Assembly (NCBI RefSeq): GCF_014384705.1
Contig: NZ_JACRSN010000007.1
Coordinates: 82,376-146,375, forward strand
Reading direction: 5' to 3'
DNA length: 64,000 nt
From: Yeguia hominis
Lineage (GTDB): Bacteria; Bacillota; Clostridia; Oscillospirales; Acutalibacteraceae
This document shows, in pieces, positions 8,512-17,776 of the stretch (position 1 is the first letter of the stretch; the number at the start of each line of letters is the position of its first letter). Under the pieces are notes generated by a model that was given only the letters and a program-made list of their open reading frames with translations, was not told where the DNA came from and ran no database searches. The translations under genes were made by a program, and so were the position numbers.

Positions 8512-10482
8512 TTGCGCGTCGGAAATCTGACGTATACGTATGACAACCTCGGGAACATCAAGACGGTAAAAGAGGGAACGGAACTTAAAGAATCCTACAC
8601 CTATGACAGTCTGAATCAGCTAACCCGTCACGATTCGGTTACCCAAAACAAAACGATCGTATATACGTACGATGCCGGCGGGAATATTTTAAACCGCAAG
8701 GAATATGCCTATACGACAGATGCAGATTTGAGTGCTGCAACACCGACCAGTACGGTCTCGTATACTTACGGCGACAGCAGCTGGAAAGACAAACTGACAG
8801 AATATAACGGTCAGGCAATTGCCTATGACGCCATCGGCAACCCGATTACCTACCGCGGCTGGTCGAACACGTGGCAGGGGCGGCAGCTTTCCAGCACGTC
8901 GCAGGGCGGCATGACGCTGTCGTTTAAGTACAACGTCGACGGCATCCGGACGCAGAAAACAGTCAACGGAACTGCAACAAACTATTTCCTCAACGGAAAC
9001 AAAATCCTTGCGCAAAAGACCGGCAGCACGGTGACGTGGTTCTACTATGATCAGAACGGCACCCGTGTTGCGATGGAGCACGGCGGGAAGCTGTACTATT
9101 ACCTGTATAACTTGCAGGGAGACGTTATTGCGCTGTGTGATGCGTCAAGTAAGCAAATTGTAGCGAAATACAGCTATGACGCTTGGGGAAAATTACTCAC
9201 AAAAGAAAACCTCGGAACAGGCACCATCGCCGACGCGAACCCCTTCCGCTATCGCGGGTACTACTACGATTCCGAGACCGGGCTGTATTATCTTAATGCG
9301 AGGTATTATGATCCGGAAACCGGAAGGTTTTTGAATGCGGACAATACAATTTCTGGCATAAATGAAACAACCCATGGGCTAAACTTATTTGTTTATTGTT
9401 TTAATAATCCTATAAATCTCTCTGATGAAGACGGCAATTGGCCAAGCTGGGCAAAGAAATTAGTAGCAGCGGTGGCAATTGTTGCAGTCGTTGCGGTTGC
9501 AGCCGTGGTGACGGTCGCGACAGCCGGTGCAGGGACAGCAATTGCGGCAGCGGCGGTTGGTGCGGCGGTTGGCGCAACGATGGGATTTGCAACGCAAGGA
9601 ATGATTGGTTTAGGAGTGGGCGCAGTAAGCCATCGCATAAGGACGGGCGGTTGGAAAGGCGCGTCCAGTGCTGCGGTTGAAACAAGCGCAGATTACGCAC
9701 TTTCCGGTGCAGTAACTGGCGCAGTGACTGGAGGAATGGGTGGATATTCGGGATATACGCCGAAAAGCACATCGTCTGTATCATTGGGAGAGTGTTTTAT
9801 TGCTGGTACAGTAGTGCTTGCCGCGTCAGGATATGTAGCAATTGAGAAGATTTGCAAAGGTGATGAGGTTTGGTCAGAAAATCCTGAAACTGGAGAAAAA
9901 GAGCGAAAAGAAGTCGTACGCACGTTTGTAAACGAAACTGATGAATTGGTTCATGTGTATGCAAACGGTGAGGAAATAGTCACAACTCCAGAGCATCCGT
10001 TCTATGTGCCAAACAAAGGTTGGACCAGTGCAATTCAACTCCGAATTGGTGACATGCTTTTACGGCATAACGAGCAATATGTTGTTGTAGAAAAAGTTCA
10101 GCATGAGATATTGGAATCACCAGTAAGGGTTTATAATTTAGAGGTTAAGGATTTTCATACCTACTTTGTTGGAAATACCTCTGTGCTTGTGCACAATATG
10201 TGTGGGGGGACTCCACTACCGCAGAATGGTCAAACACTTAATTCATTAGATGCTTTAGATTTGGCAGAAGATTTTCTTGGAAGTGGATATTCAGAGATGT
10301 CTCCAGGAAGATTTGTATCATCAGATGGATTGCGTCAGGTTAGAATGACAGCTTCAGATTTGGCCACAACTGGTAATCATGCAGGAGCACCACATTTGAA
10401 TTTTGAAATACTTGCACCAAATCCATTTAAACCAGGTAAATTTCAAATAACAGGCAACTCACATATTTTTATATTTGATTAA
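8512..10482 (+). CDS. truncated RHS cassette D with HINT domain and toxin tip
   Basis: Core homology begins at 8458, right after the boundary stem-loop. TTG 8512 is nominal. After the core (NADNTISGINETTHG) there is an Ala/Val/Gly-rich hydrophobic stretch (about 9440-9600). An intein-like HINT domain follows: it opens at GECFIAGT, includes TTPEHPFYVPNKGWTSA and closes at VLVHN near 10198. HINT domains in polymorphic toxins release the tip by self-cleavage. The freed tip is about 93 residues (LDLAEDFLGSGYSEMSPGRF, GAPHLNFE, HIFIFD). I do not name the toxin family with confidence. The start lacks an RBS. Confidence 0.75.
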   Translation: MRVGNLTYTYDNLGNIKTVKEGTELKESYTYDSLNQLTRHDSVTQNKTIVYTYDAGGNILNRKEYAYTTDADLSAATPTSTVSYTYGDSSWKDKLTEYNGQAIAYDAIGNPITYRGWSNTWQGRQLSSTSQGGMTLSFKYNVDGIRTQKTVNGTATNYFLNGNKILAQKTGSTVTWFYYDQNGTRVAMEHGGKLYYYLYNLQGDVIALCDASSKQIVAKYSYDAWGKLLTKENLGTGTIADANPFRYRGYYYDSETGLYYLNARYYDPETGRFLNADNTISGINETTHGLNLFVYCFNNPINLSDEDGNWPSWAKKLVAAVAIVAVVAVAAVVTVATAGAGTAIAAAAVGAAVGATMGFATQGMIGLGVGAVSHRIRTGGWKGASSAAVETSADYALSGAVTGAVTGGMGGYSGYTPKSTSSVSLGECFIAGTVVLAASGYVAIEKICKGDEVWSENPETGEKERKEVVRTFVNETDELVHVYANGEEIVTTPEHPFYVPNKGWTSAIQLRIGDMLLRHNEQYVVVEKVQHEILESPVRVYNLEVKDFHTYFVGNTSVLVHNMCGGTPLPQNGQTLNSLDALDLAEDFLGSGYSEMSPGRFVSSDGLRQVRMTASDLATTGNHAGAPHLNFEILAPNPFKPGKFQITGNSHIFIFD

Positions 10483-10497
10483 ATGAGGTGATTGGAA

Positions 10498-10752
10498 ATG
10501 AACCTATATGTGCCAATGTACAGCGAAAAGGGATTTTCATTTGTTTGGGAAGAAGGTTTTGCTATAAAATGTTCAACTGATGGCTCTATTGTACAAATTG
10601 AAGCAAATAAAGAAGGTTTGATTTCACTAGCACGACATATGTTGGAGCTATCACAAGAAAATGTACCAGAGTTTGAGCATATTCATCTTGATGAATATAA
10701 TTCTTTGGAGAACAATTCTGTAGAACTCATAATTGTAAAAAAGGAGTTATAG
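10498..10752 (+). CDS. small probable immunity protein D (Imm32-like)
   Basis: ATG 10498 has GAGGTG seven bases upstream and lies 16 bases after the HINT toxin. The protein has 84 residues (EGLISLARHMLELSQ, HIHLDEYNSLE, ELIIVKKEL). The pattern of a helix followed by HIHLD.Y and a strand of ELII resembles the Imm32 immunity family, from memory of that family. It is cytoplasmic with no signal. Confidence 0.65.
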   Translation: MNLYVPMYSEKGFSFVWEEGFAIKCSTDGSIVQIEANKEGLISLARHMLELSQENVPEFEHIHLDEYNSLENNSVELIIVKKEL

Positions 10753-10864
10753 ATACTTGTGCAGTGTGTATTCTGATGCGTTTTTTGACTCTTTTGAAAA
10801 AGGTGATCTATATTTCAATGTGGTTTATAAAATTATCAGGGTGAGTTCTTGTTAGGTTAAGGAT

Positions 10865-10894
10865 ATAGCCGGGGTGGTTTATCACCCCGGCTAT
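10865..10894. repeat. hairpin before RHS cassette E
   Basis: Perfect 12-bp arms ATAGCCGGGGTG and CACCCCGGCTAT enclose a 6-base loop. The nominal ATG of cassette E overlaps its right edge. It could be the stem of an old terminator for gene D whose T-tract was replaced when RHS sequence joined here. Confidence 0.75.
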
Positions 10895-12251
10895 GAATTT
10901 AACTGAGGACACCTATACCTATGGCCAGCGCGGGCTGCTGGGAAGCATCGAAAGTCCGACAACAACGTATCAGTTCGGGTACGACGCATTCTGGAACCCG
11001 ACAAGCGTAAAGGTGGGGACGCAGGCGCTGGTGACGAACGCTTACGAAGCAAACAACGGGAATCTGACGTCTTCCACCTATGGCAACGGCTTTGTGGTAG
11101 GCTATGGGTATGATACGCTTGACAGGGTAACATCAAAAACATACAATGGAGTCAGAAAGTTCTCGTGGAGCTACAACCGCGACGGGCAGATCGGGCGGCA
11201 CCGGGACTATGTGAACGGGAATAAAATCCTTGCGCAGAAAACCGGAAATACCGTCACCTGGTTCTATTACGACCAGGAAGGTACCCGCGTTGCGATGGAG
11301 CACGGCGGAAAGCTGTATTACTATCTCTACAATCTGCAAGGTGATGTCATTGCATTGTGTGATGCTTCCTCGAAACAGATCGTAGCAAAGTATTCTTACG
11401 ATGCGTGGAGAAAACTACTCACAAAGGAAAACCTCGGCACAGGCACCATCGCTGATGTGAACCCCTTCCGCTATCGTGGCTACTACTACGATTCCGAAAC
11501 CTCTCTGTATTATCTCAACGCGAGATATTATGATCCGGAAACCGGGAGATTTCTGAATGCAGATGCCATTATTGGTGGAAATGTTGGCGCTGCGGGTTAC
11601 AATCTTTTTGCGTATGCAGGAAACAATCCGATTAGCATGCGGGATTCTGATGGAACGATTGCTGGTGTTGACGATGCAATTATTGTTACAGCAGTTATTC
11701 TATTCATGGTTTGCGTTTGGATTTCTACAGGCAGCGTAGCAACGACGCTGCCTGTGATACAAGAGTCATGGAATAATTTCTGTAATACGGTAATTGACGG
11801 CATAAGCGATGGGCTGGAGACTATATTTGGTCAAACGAGCGACGCTGCATCTAGCACGGATGCAGTTACAGTTGCACCGCCCCAATCAACACCGCAGGAA
11901 AAACCGAAAGAACAGGCGAAGCCGCGAAAAGCTGATCCAAATCAAATTCATCTCCATCATATGGTTGCGAAAAAGTCACCATATGCTAATTATGCTCAAA
12001 GCCGACTTAAGCTGGCACATATATCGGTGCATAATCCAATGAATTTAATATATTTACCCGCTTGGTATCATTGGTATCTTCACAACTATTTGTACTATCA
12101 ATATGTGGATTCTGTGCTTGAAAAATATACCGGGTATTGGGATCGTGCTCAAGTGCCGCTATATCAAAAACAACATGACGTAAGTTTAGCATTGCTCGAG
12201 ATTCGTTTAAAAATCACTTCAAATCTTTTGTTTGGAATTTATTATTATTAG
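10893..12251 (+). CDS. truncated RHS cassette E, internally deleted core, AHH-type nuclease tip
   Basis: The frame opens at ATG 10893 inside a hairpin edge, without an RBS. The core is unusually short: it jumps in frame near 11215 from HRDYVNG to NKILAQKTG, losing about 200 residues found in other copies. After the core comes a linker with a transmembrane-like segment (IIVTAVILFMVCVWIST) and a Pro/Gln spacer. The tip has LHHMVAKK, an NPMNLIYLP block and YHWYLHNYLYY. That matches the AHH branch of HNH/Endo VII nucleases (HH, then N..N and H..LH), toxins that cut DNA. The linker DNA is identical to that of cassette K over about 370 bases. Confidence 0.75.
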   Translation: MNLTEDTYTYGQRGLLGSIESPTTTYQFGYDAFWNPTSVKVGTQALVTNAYEANNGNLTSSTYGNGFVVGYGYDTLDRVTSKTYNGVRKFSWSYNRDGQIGRHRDYVNGNKILAQKTGNTVTWFYYDQEGTRVAMEHGGKLYYYLYNLQGDVIALCDASSKQIVAKYSYDAWRKLLTKENLGTGTIADVNPFRYRGYYYDSETSLYYLNARYYDPETGRFLNADAIIGGNVGAAGYNLFAYAGNNPISMRDSDGTIAGVDDAIIVTAVILFMVCVWISTGSVATTLPVIQESWNNFCNTVIDGISDGLETIFGQTSDAASSTDAVTVAPPQSTPQEKPKEQAKPRKADPNQIHLHHMVAKKSPYANYAQSRLKLAHISVHNPMNLIYLPAWYHWYLHNYLYYQYVDSVLEKYTGYWDRAQVPLYQKQHDVSLALLEIRLKITSNLLFGIYYY

Positions 12252-12261
12252 GAGGAAACAG

Positions 12262-13161
12262 ATGTTGTTTTATCATAAAAAGTCGTCGTTTTTTATGAAC
12301 GCAAACGCAAAGTATATTCTGACCACTTCCCAAAATATTCTGTATCTCTATTCGCGTGAAACGGGTCAATTGATTCAAAAATTAGGGAAAGGGCAATTTG
12401 ATACGCCGAATTATGCGGGCTTTCTGGATGAAGAGCATCTGCTGATCCGAACGCTCTTTGCAAATTATTATCTCTATAGCATTCCGGAAAACCGGTTGCA
12501 ACGATTGTTTCGGTTTCGAAAAATGGGTGCAGAGGGTTCGGAACCTGTAATTTGTTCAAAAGACCGCTTTATAGAGTATTGTTACTGTTTTCCGGATGGG
12601 ATCATCACGGATAAGCAGGAGCTGTTTTTGGCGGACATCCATTCGGAACCCACTTTGCAGTCTCTGGACATACAAGACCCGATGTTGGAAGACGGAGTTG
12701 TAAGAAAACTTTCAAGAGAGGGAAATGAATTGTGGGTAATGGAACAATATGCGGTGTATTGTTATTCTCTGGAAACCGGAGAATTTTTACGGAGAGTGCC
12801 GAGCAAAATGGAAGCGTCCCTTTTTAATTGCTATCTCGATGGAGACGAAATAATGGGTGCTTTTATTGATGAATATGAACATCCATATATTCAAAGTATA
12901 AACGGAGAAAGAAAGATTCTATGCCAAAAAAGAACATCCGAGACAGATAAAGGAGTGTTTCTTGACATTCGTTTTTCTAAGAATCGGAAATATTTCGTGG
13001 CAGTTTGTCGCGAATTGGTAACGGTTTATTCATTAGAGACGGGTGAGAGAATTTATGAATTTACAGCGCGATACAATCATTTTGCTGATTTTTGCGATGA
13101 TGATACGTCTCTATTGCTGGGAACTTGGGAAGATGGACGGATGGTATCTTTTTTGAAGTGA
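12262..13161 (+). CDS. beta-propeller-like probable immunity protein E
   Basis: ATG 12262 has AGGAGGA just upstream. The 299-residue soluble product shows repeated short strand patterns (YILTTSQNILYLYSRETGQL, AVYCYSLETGEFL, LVTVYSLETGERIYEF) like blades of a WD40/PQQ-type propeller. A relative at 26373 follows the other AHH nuclease tip. Two related proteins behind two related nucleases support an immunity role. The fold is inference from the repeat pattern. Confidence 0.65.
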   Translation: MLFYHKKSSFFMNANAKYILTTSQNILYLYSRETGQLIQKLGKGQFDTPNYAGFLDEEHLLIRTLFANYYLYSIPENRLQRLFRFRKMGAEGSEPVICSKDRFIEYCYCFPDGIITDKQELFLADIHSEPTLQSLDIQDPMLEDGVVRKLSREGNELWVMEQYAVYCYSLETGEFLRRVPSKMEASLFNCYLDGDEIMGAFIDEYEHPYIQSINGERKILCQKRTSETDKGVFLDIRFSKNRKYFVAVCRELVTVYSLETGERIYEFTARYNHFADFCDDDTSLLLGTWEDGRMVSFLK

Positions 13162-13206
13162 AAATAGGAATTGGAATGAAGGCATGTAAGAGGAAAGTCT
13201 AACGTG

Positions 13207-13247
13207 TTCGGTGCTAGGGCGGGAACTGGTTCCGCTCTGGCACCGAA
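13207..13247. repeat. 41-base cassette-boundary stem-loop, copy 2
   Basis: This has the same architecture as copy 1 with arms TTCGGTGC... and ...GCACCGAA. The A-T pair at stem position 5 of copy 1 is G-C here, a compensatory change. It is preceded by TAAGAGGAAAGTCTAACGTG and followed by RHS codons at the same breakpoint. Confidence 0.85.
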
Positions 13248-13298
13248 ACGACCGGGATTGTCAGCGGCCTGACGTATACGGGAATCACAGCGGGCGAT

Positions 13299-14702
13299 TT
13301 GCGCGTCGGAAATCTGACGTATACGTACGATAACCTCGGGAACATCAAGACGGTAAAAGAGGGAACGGAACTTAAAGAGTCCTACACCTATGATAGTCTG
13401 AACCAGCTTGTCCGTCACGATTCCGTTACCCAAAACAAAACGATCGTATATACGTATGATGCCGGCGGGAATATTTTAAACCGCAAGGAATATGCTTATA
13501 TGACAGAAGCTGACCTGAGTGCTGCAACACCGACCAGCACGGTTGTGTACACGTACGGGGACAGCACCTGGAAAGACAAACTGACGGCCTACGACGGGCA
13601 ATCCATCGCCTATGACGCGATCGGCAACCCGATCACCTACCGCGGGTGGTCGAACACGTGGCAGGGGCGGCAGCTTTCCAGTACGTCGCAGGGCGGCATG
13701 ACGCTTTCCTTCAAGTACAATGTGGACGGCATCCGGACGCAGAAAACAGTCAACGGTACAGCGACGGATTTCTTCCTGAACGGCACGAAGATTTTAGCCC
13801 AGAAAACCGGAAATACCGTCACCTGGTTCTACTACGATCAGGAAGGCACCCGCGTCGCAATGGAACACGGCGGGAAGTTGTATTACTATCTCTACAATCT
13901 GCAAGGTGATGTCATCGCACTGTGTGATGCGTCTACCAAACAGATCGTAGCGAAATACAGCTATGACGCTTGGGGAAAGCTGTTGACCAAAGAGGGAACC
14001 CTTGCCGACGCGAACCCCTTCCGCTATCGTGGCTACTACTACGATTCCGAGACCGGGATGTATTATCTCAATTCCCGGTATTATGATCCGGAAGTGGGAA
14101 GATTTCTGAATTTGGATGCAATTATGGTGCCGGGCGATATTCCGACCGGAGGAAATCTGTTCTCCTATTGCAGAAACAATCCAATTATCCATGCAGATCA
14201 TACAGGCTATTATGTATGTTCGCTGTGTCGTATTTATACTCCGCCGAGTGAAACGCATATTTGTCCTGCAAATTATCCAATACCTGATCTGGCTCCTCCT
14301 CCTCGTCCTTATAGAGAAGATGATACGCCATATAAGGAGCATATAAATTATGACTATATAGATTCTAATGAGGATGTCTTTTCTTATTATGCGTCAATAT
14401 CAGCACCCAATTACGCAGCTCAAAACAAGGTTTTAGACGAATTATCCATGTTTTATGGAAGTGGTAGTACTGCATTTGATATGAAAGCTTTGGCTGAGGC
14501 AGTAATTCCAAATGGTATTGCAACAGATGACGAAGGAAGAACACTATACATTGAAAAAGGATATACAGTTGTAACTGTTACGCGTATTTACTTGGAAGTT
14601 GGGCCATGCGGATATTCAGAATGCGATGCCCAGTACGTACTATATGACCAAAATGGCAATTTGGCCTTTAATAAAACAGTTGGAATATCCTATTTCAATT
14701 AA
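13299..14702 (+). CDS. truncated RHS cassette F, unrecognised tip
   Basis: The core is in frame from 13245 after the stem-loop, and TTG 13299 is nominal. The linker is a variant zinc knuckle (CSLCRIYTPPSETHIC). The tip of about 150 residues is acidic at first (EDDTPYKEHINYDYI). It then has AQNKVLDELSMFYGSG, a beta-rich stretch (YIEKGYTVVTVTRIYLE) and a C-terminal strand (YVLYDQNGNLAFNKTVG). I do not recognise it. It is followed by two small integral membrane proteins, which suggests the tip acts at or across the membrane. No RBS is present at the start. Confidence 0.65.
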   Translation: MRVGNLTYTYDNLGNIKTVKEGTELKESYTYDSLNQLVRHDSVTQNKTIVYTYDAGGNILNRKEYAYMTEADLSAATPTSTVVYTYGDSTWKDKLTAYDGQSIAYDAIGNPITYRGWSNTWQGRQLSSTSQGGMTLSFKYNVDGIRTQKTVNGTATDFFLNGTKILAQKTGNTVTWFYYDQEGTRVAMEHGGKLYYYLYNLQGDVIALCDASTKQIVAKYSYDAWGKLLTKEGTLADANPFRYRGYYYDSETGMYYLNSRYYDPEVGRFLNLDAIMVPGDIPTGGNLFSYCRNNPIIHADHTGYYVCSLCRIYTPPSETHICPANYPIPDLAPPPRPYREDDTPYKEHINYDYIDSNEDVFSYYASISAPNYAAQNKVLDELSMFYGSGSTAFDMKALAEAVIPNGIATDDEGRTLYIEKGYTVVTVTRIYLEVGPCGYSECDAQYVLYDQNGNLAFNKTVGISYFN

Positions 14703-14719
14703 GAAAGCAGGGAAATAAA

Positions 14720-14977
14720 TTGTATAGTTCTCTTTTTGCAATTTTTTTGGTAATGGCGTGTGCGATTGATATCATAGTGAAAAAAAGAAGAGACTATGTA
14801 ATCTGCGCGGCGATTTTGGCGCATGCAGCGCTGTGTATCGCGAGTTGGGTATTCAAGCTGATGAATCCACTAAAGAATGATTTTTTTCTTTTTGATTACC
14901 TGAATGAACCAGTTTTTCTGATGCCGTTTGTTGTCCTAATCTATATTTTTGAAAGGAAAAAGAGAAATGCTTCGTGA
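14720..14977 (+). CDS. small three-helix membrane protein (candidate immunity F1)
   Basis: TTG 14720 follows GCAGGGA and lies 17 bases after cassette F. The 85 residues hold about three hydrophobic helices (LFAIFLVMACAIDIIV, ICAAILAHAALCIA, PVFLMPFVVLIYIF) and a basic tail. It overlaps the next gene by 11 bases. Either or both of this pair could be the cognate immunity protein. The family is not recognised. Confidence 0.6.
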   Translation: MYSSLFAIFLVMACAIDIIVKKRRDYVICAAILAHAALCIASWVFKLMNPLKNDFFLFDYLNEPVFLMPFVVLIYIFERKKRNAS

Positions 14978-15290
14978 ACAGGTGTGGATGATTCTATCAC
15001 TGGCGGTACATATTTTACTTTTGATCCTGTTTTTTGTAAGATACCGGGAAAAGAGCGCCTTTTTCGGCTTGGCGATCGGAATGATCGTTGTATGCTTGCT
15101 TGCAGATCTTCTTGGAATCAGCATGCAGATGGACTGGGATTGGCTGCGTTCTATCGACCGTGGCAAAATGTTAAACGGCATCAGAGTTCTTTCTTCTTTG
15201 AGTTGGTTTCTCTATGTTTATATGCTGTGTTGTTTCGAAGACATGGATAAATTAGTGGGAAAGAAGAAAAAACCAGAAAATTTGCAATAA
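14967..15290 (+). CDS. small membrane protein (candidate immunity F2)
   Basis: ATG 14967 overlaps the end of the previous gene and has GAAAGGAAAAAGAG upstream. The 107-residue product has about three hydrophobic segments (MILSLAVHILLLILFFV, GLAIGMIVVCLLADLLG, LSWFLYVYMLCC) and a Lys-rich tail. The overlap implies translational coupling with 14720. Function in the F cassette is inferred from position. Confidence 0.6.
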   Translation: MLREQVWMILSLAVHILLLILFFVRYREKSAFFGLAIGMIVVCLLADLLGISMQMDWDWLRSIDRGKMLNGIRVLSSLSWFLYVYMLCCFEDMDKLVGKKKKPENLQ

Positions 15291-15304
15291 ACGACAAGTT
15301 GTTT

Positions 15305-15343
15305 GCTGGGTGGTTCTTTTTTTACGAGAGAGAACCACCTAGC
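15305..15343. repeat. hairpin before RHS cassette G
   Basis: Arms GCTGGGTGGTTCT and AGAACCACCTAGC pair with one mismatch around a T- and A/G-rich loop. RHS homology begins about 15 bases later. The sequence is unrelated to the 41-base boundary element. Confidence 0.7.
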
Positions 15344-15357
15344 TTCCATTAAACTGA

Positions 15358-16971
15358 AGACGGTGGCGCTGCCGGGCGAGCGTGTGGTGACGAACACGTA
15401 CGATGCTTTGGGACGTCTGACGAAAAAGGACGCGTCGGGCATCAAGACGAACTACGCCTACCTTGATGTCAACGACACGAAAACGACCGGGATTGTCAGC
15501 GGCCTGACGTATACGGGAATCACAGCGGGCGACTTGCGTGTCGGGAATCTGACGTATACGTATGACAATCTCGGCAACATCAAGACGGTAAAAGAGGGAA
15601 CGGAACTTAAAGAGTCGTATGTTTACGATTCGCTCAACCAGCTTGTCCGCCACAACTCGGTCACCCAAAACAAAACGATCGTATATACGTATGATGCCGG
15701 CGGGAATATTTTAAACCGCAAGGAATATGCCTATACGACAGATGCGGATTTGAGTGCGCTGACGCCGGAGACAACCGTGCCGTATACCTACGGCGATACC
15801 ACTTGAAAGGATAAGCTGACGGCCTACGACGGCCAGTCCATTGCCTACGATGCAATCGGCAACCCGATTACCTACCGCGGATGGTCGAACACGTGGCAGG
15901 GCCGACAGCTTGCCAGTACGTCGCAGGGCGGCATGACGCTGTCGTTTAAGTACAACGTCGACGGCATCCGGACGCAGAAAACAGTCAACGGAACCGCAAC
16001 AAACTATTTCCTCAACGGAAATAAAATTCTTGCGCAAAAGACCGGCAGTACGGTAACTTGGTTCTACTATGATCAGAACGGCACCCGCGTCGCCATGGAG
16101 CACGGCGGGAAGCTGTACTACTATCTCTACAATCTGCAAGGAGACGTTATTGCGCTGTGTGATGCTTCAAGTAAGCAAATTGTAGCGAAATACAGCTATG
16201 ACGCGTGGGGAAAATTACTCACAAAAGAAAATCTCGGCACAGGCACGATCGCTGATGTGAACCCCTTCCGCTACCGCGGCTACTACTACGATTCCGAAAC
16301 CGGAATGTATTATCTCAACTCTCGGTACTACGATCCGGAAGTGGGAAGGTTTTTGAATGCGGATGTGATTATGATTCTCGAAAACAAACCGACAGTGGGG
16401 AATTTGTTTGCTTATTGTAAGAATACCCCCCATAATTTATGCGGATTATTCAGGCTTTTATCCTTGTTCTAAATGTGGTGTGTATACACCTCCGAGTGAA
16501 GTCCATATGAACTGTGGGAAACCAAAACCGAAACCGAAGCCGAATCCTCAGGAACCTTCAGATGGGTTTACAATTGGTATTGGCTGTGGAGGAAGTGCTG
16601 CGGCTGGTGCGAAAGTTGACGGGAATGTAGGTTGCGTTGTCGATTCACAAGGGAATTTTGGAGATTTTGCCTCCGGGGGAATAGGCGGAGGTACTCCTAG
16701 CGCATCAGTATCTGGATATATCCAAATTACAAATGCTCCTTCTGTAGATAAGCTTGCAGGGCAGGCTTATCAAGTTGGTGGTTCCGCATGGATTATTGGT
16801 TTGGAAATTTTAGTCATTCCAGATAAAGATACTGGAGAAGTATATTATGGTGTTAACTTGGGAGTTAGTTTTGGTCCATTGCCAGAGGTTCATGGCGAGA
16901 CATCATTTACAGCTATGTCAAATGTTATCAACATACCCGATTGTATCGACCAGATTTTGGAAAATTATTAG
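15358..16971 (+). pseudogene. broken RHS cassette G (nonsense codon and frameshift)
   Basis: RHS homology starts at KTVALPGERV and stays in one frame, but TGA at 15804-15806 replaces the TGG found in all other copies (GDTTWKDKLT). The frame continues to 16424. There a run of six C (16426-16431) has one base more than the NNPIIYAD coding sequence needs, and the tip continues in the next frame to 16971. With five C the protein would read through the zinc-knuckle linker (CSKCGVYTPPSEVHMNC) into a beta-rich tip (ITNAPSVDKL, YQVGGSA) of the cassette A family. Two lesions make sequencing error alone unlikely, although the C run could be one. Confidence 0.8.
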
Positions 16972-16985
16972 AAGGAATGATAAAT

Positions 16986-17597
16986 GTGAATCGCCAAAAG
17001 ATTTTATCGGTTATGATACCTGTTGGAATAATTGCATTTATTATGATTTTTCTGCGCATAACGAACGTTCTTCCGGTATTTTACGGATTTGCGATTGATG
17101 CTCATGGGAATCTTTATATTGGGCAAGAAGAAAGGATTGTGGTTCTGAACGGAAAGACAATAGTTAGAACAATACAGATCCCTTTGCATAGTGGGAATTC
17201 ATTTTCTATTGTCGATGGAAATACAATTGGGATTCAAAAAGAAGATCAGGTTTTCTTTTATAATTTAAATGGAGAACCACTGTGGACAAAATACCAAAAA
17301 GAGTCCATTCGTCCGTATCAAAACATTTTTGAGGATAGCAACGGTAAAAAATATGTTTTAAAATCCACGCTAGGATATCGTCAGATTTTCCAAGAAACAG
17401 GAGAAGTTAGAAAACAAGTATATGCAACATCTGTATGGGAGTATTTAGGATATATCTTATTGTATTGCAGTGTGTTTGTAACTGTAATATTAGTTTTTAT
17501 ATTTGTTTTAAGCTGTTTGTTGGATCCAAATGTGGAGACGCAGTATGATTGGTTTGCAAAAAGAACCCCTTCTTACAGTTCAAAAGATAGTAAATAA
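16986..17597 (+). CDS. membrane-anchored probable immunity protein G
   Basis: GTG 16986 is chosen because GAAGGA ends nine bases before it. An ATG at 16977 abuts that site too closely. The protein has about 203 residues: an N-terminal transmembrane segment (VMIPVGIIAFIMIFL), a beta-rich middle (IDAHGNLYIGQEERIVVLNG, YVLKSTLGYRQIFQ) and a second membrane segment (LLYCSVFVTVILVFIFVLSC). It is homologous in layout to 2153 and 22190, all behind the same tip family. The partner remains intact although its toxin is broken. Confidence 0.7.
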   Translation: MNRQKILSVMIPVGIIAFIMIFLRITNVLPVFYGFAIDAHGNLYIGQEERIVVLNGKTIVRTIQIPLHSGNSFSIVDGNTIGIQKEDQVFFYNLNGEPLWTKYQKESIRPYQNIFEDSNGKKYVLKSTLGYRQIFQETGEVRKQVYATSVWEYLGYILLYCSVFVTVILVFIFVLSCLLDPNVETQYDWFAKRTPSYSSKDSK

Positions 17598-17684
17598 AAT
17601 GGATCAATTTTTGCCTTTTCTATGTATGATAGCGGCACCTTAAGCTAAGTATTTGATGAATTGAGCAGAGAAAGTTTTATCGTG

Positions 17685-17725
17685 TTCGGTGCCAGGGCGG
17701 GAACTCGTTCCGCTCTGGCACCGAA
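17685..17725. repeat. 41-base cassette-boundary stem-loop, copy 3
   Basis: Arms TTCGGTGCCAGGGCGGGA and TTCCGCTCTGGCACCGAA. The upstream block is diverged (GAGAAAGTTTTATCGTG), while the stem is conserved. The RHS core resumes at the common breakpoint. Confidence 0.85.
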
Positions 17726-17776
17726 ACGACCGGGATTGTCAGCGGCCTGACGTATACGGGAATCACAGCGGGCGAT

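Noticed and set aside
16426..16431. C run as a programmed phase-variation switch of the RHS toxin
   Set aside because: The same frame also carries a nonsense codon 620 bases upstream and has no start, so switching at the run would not restore a protein in place.
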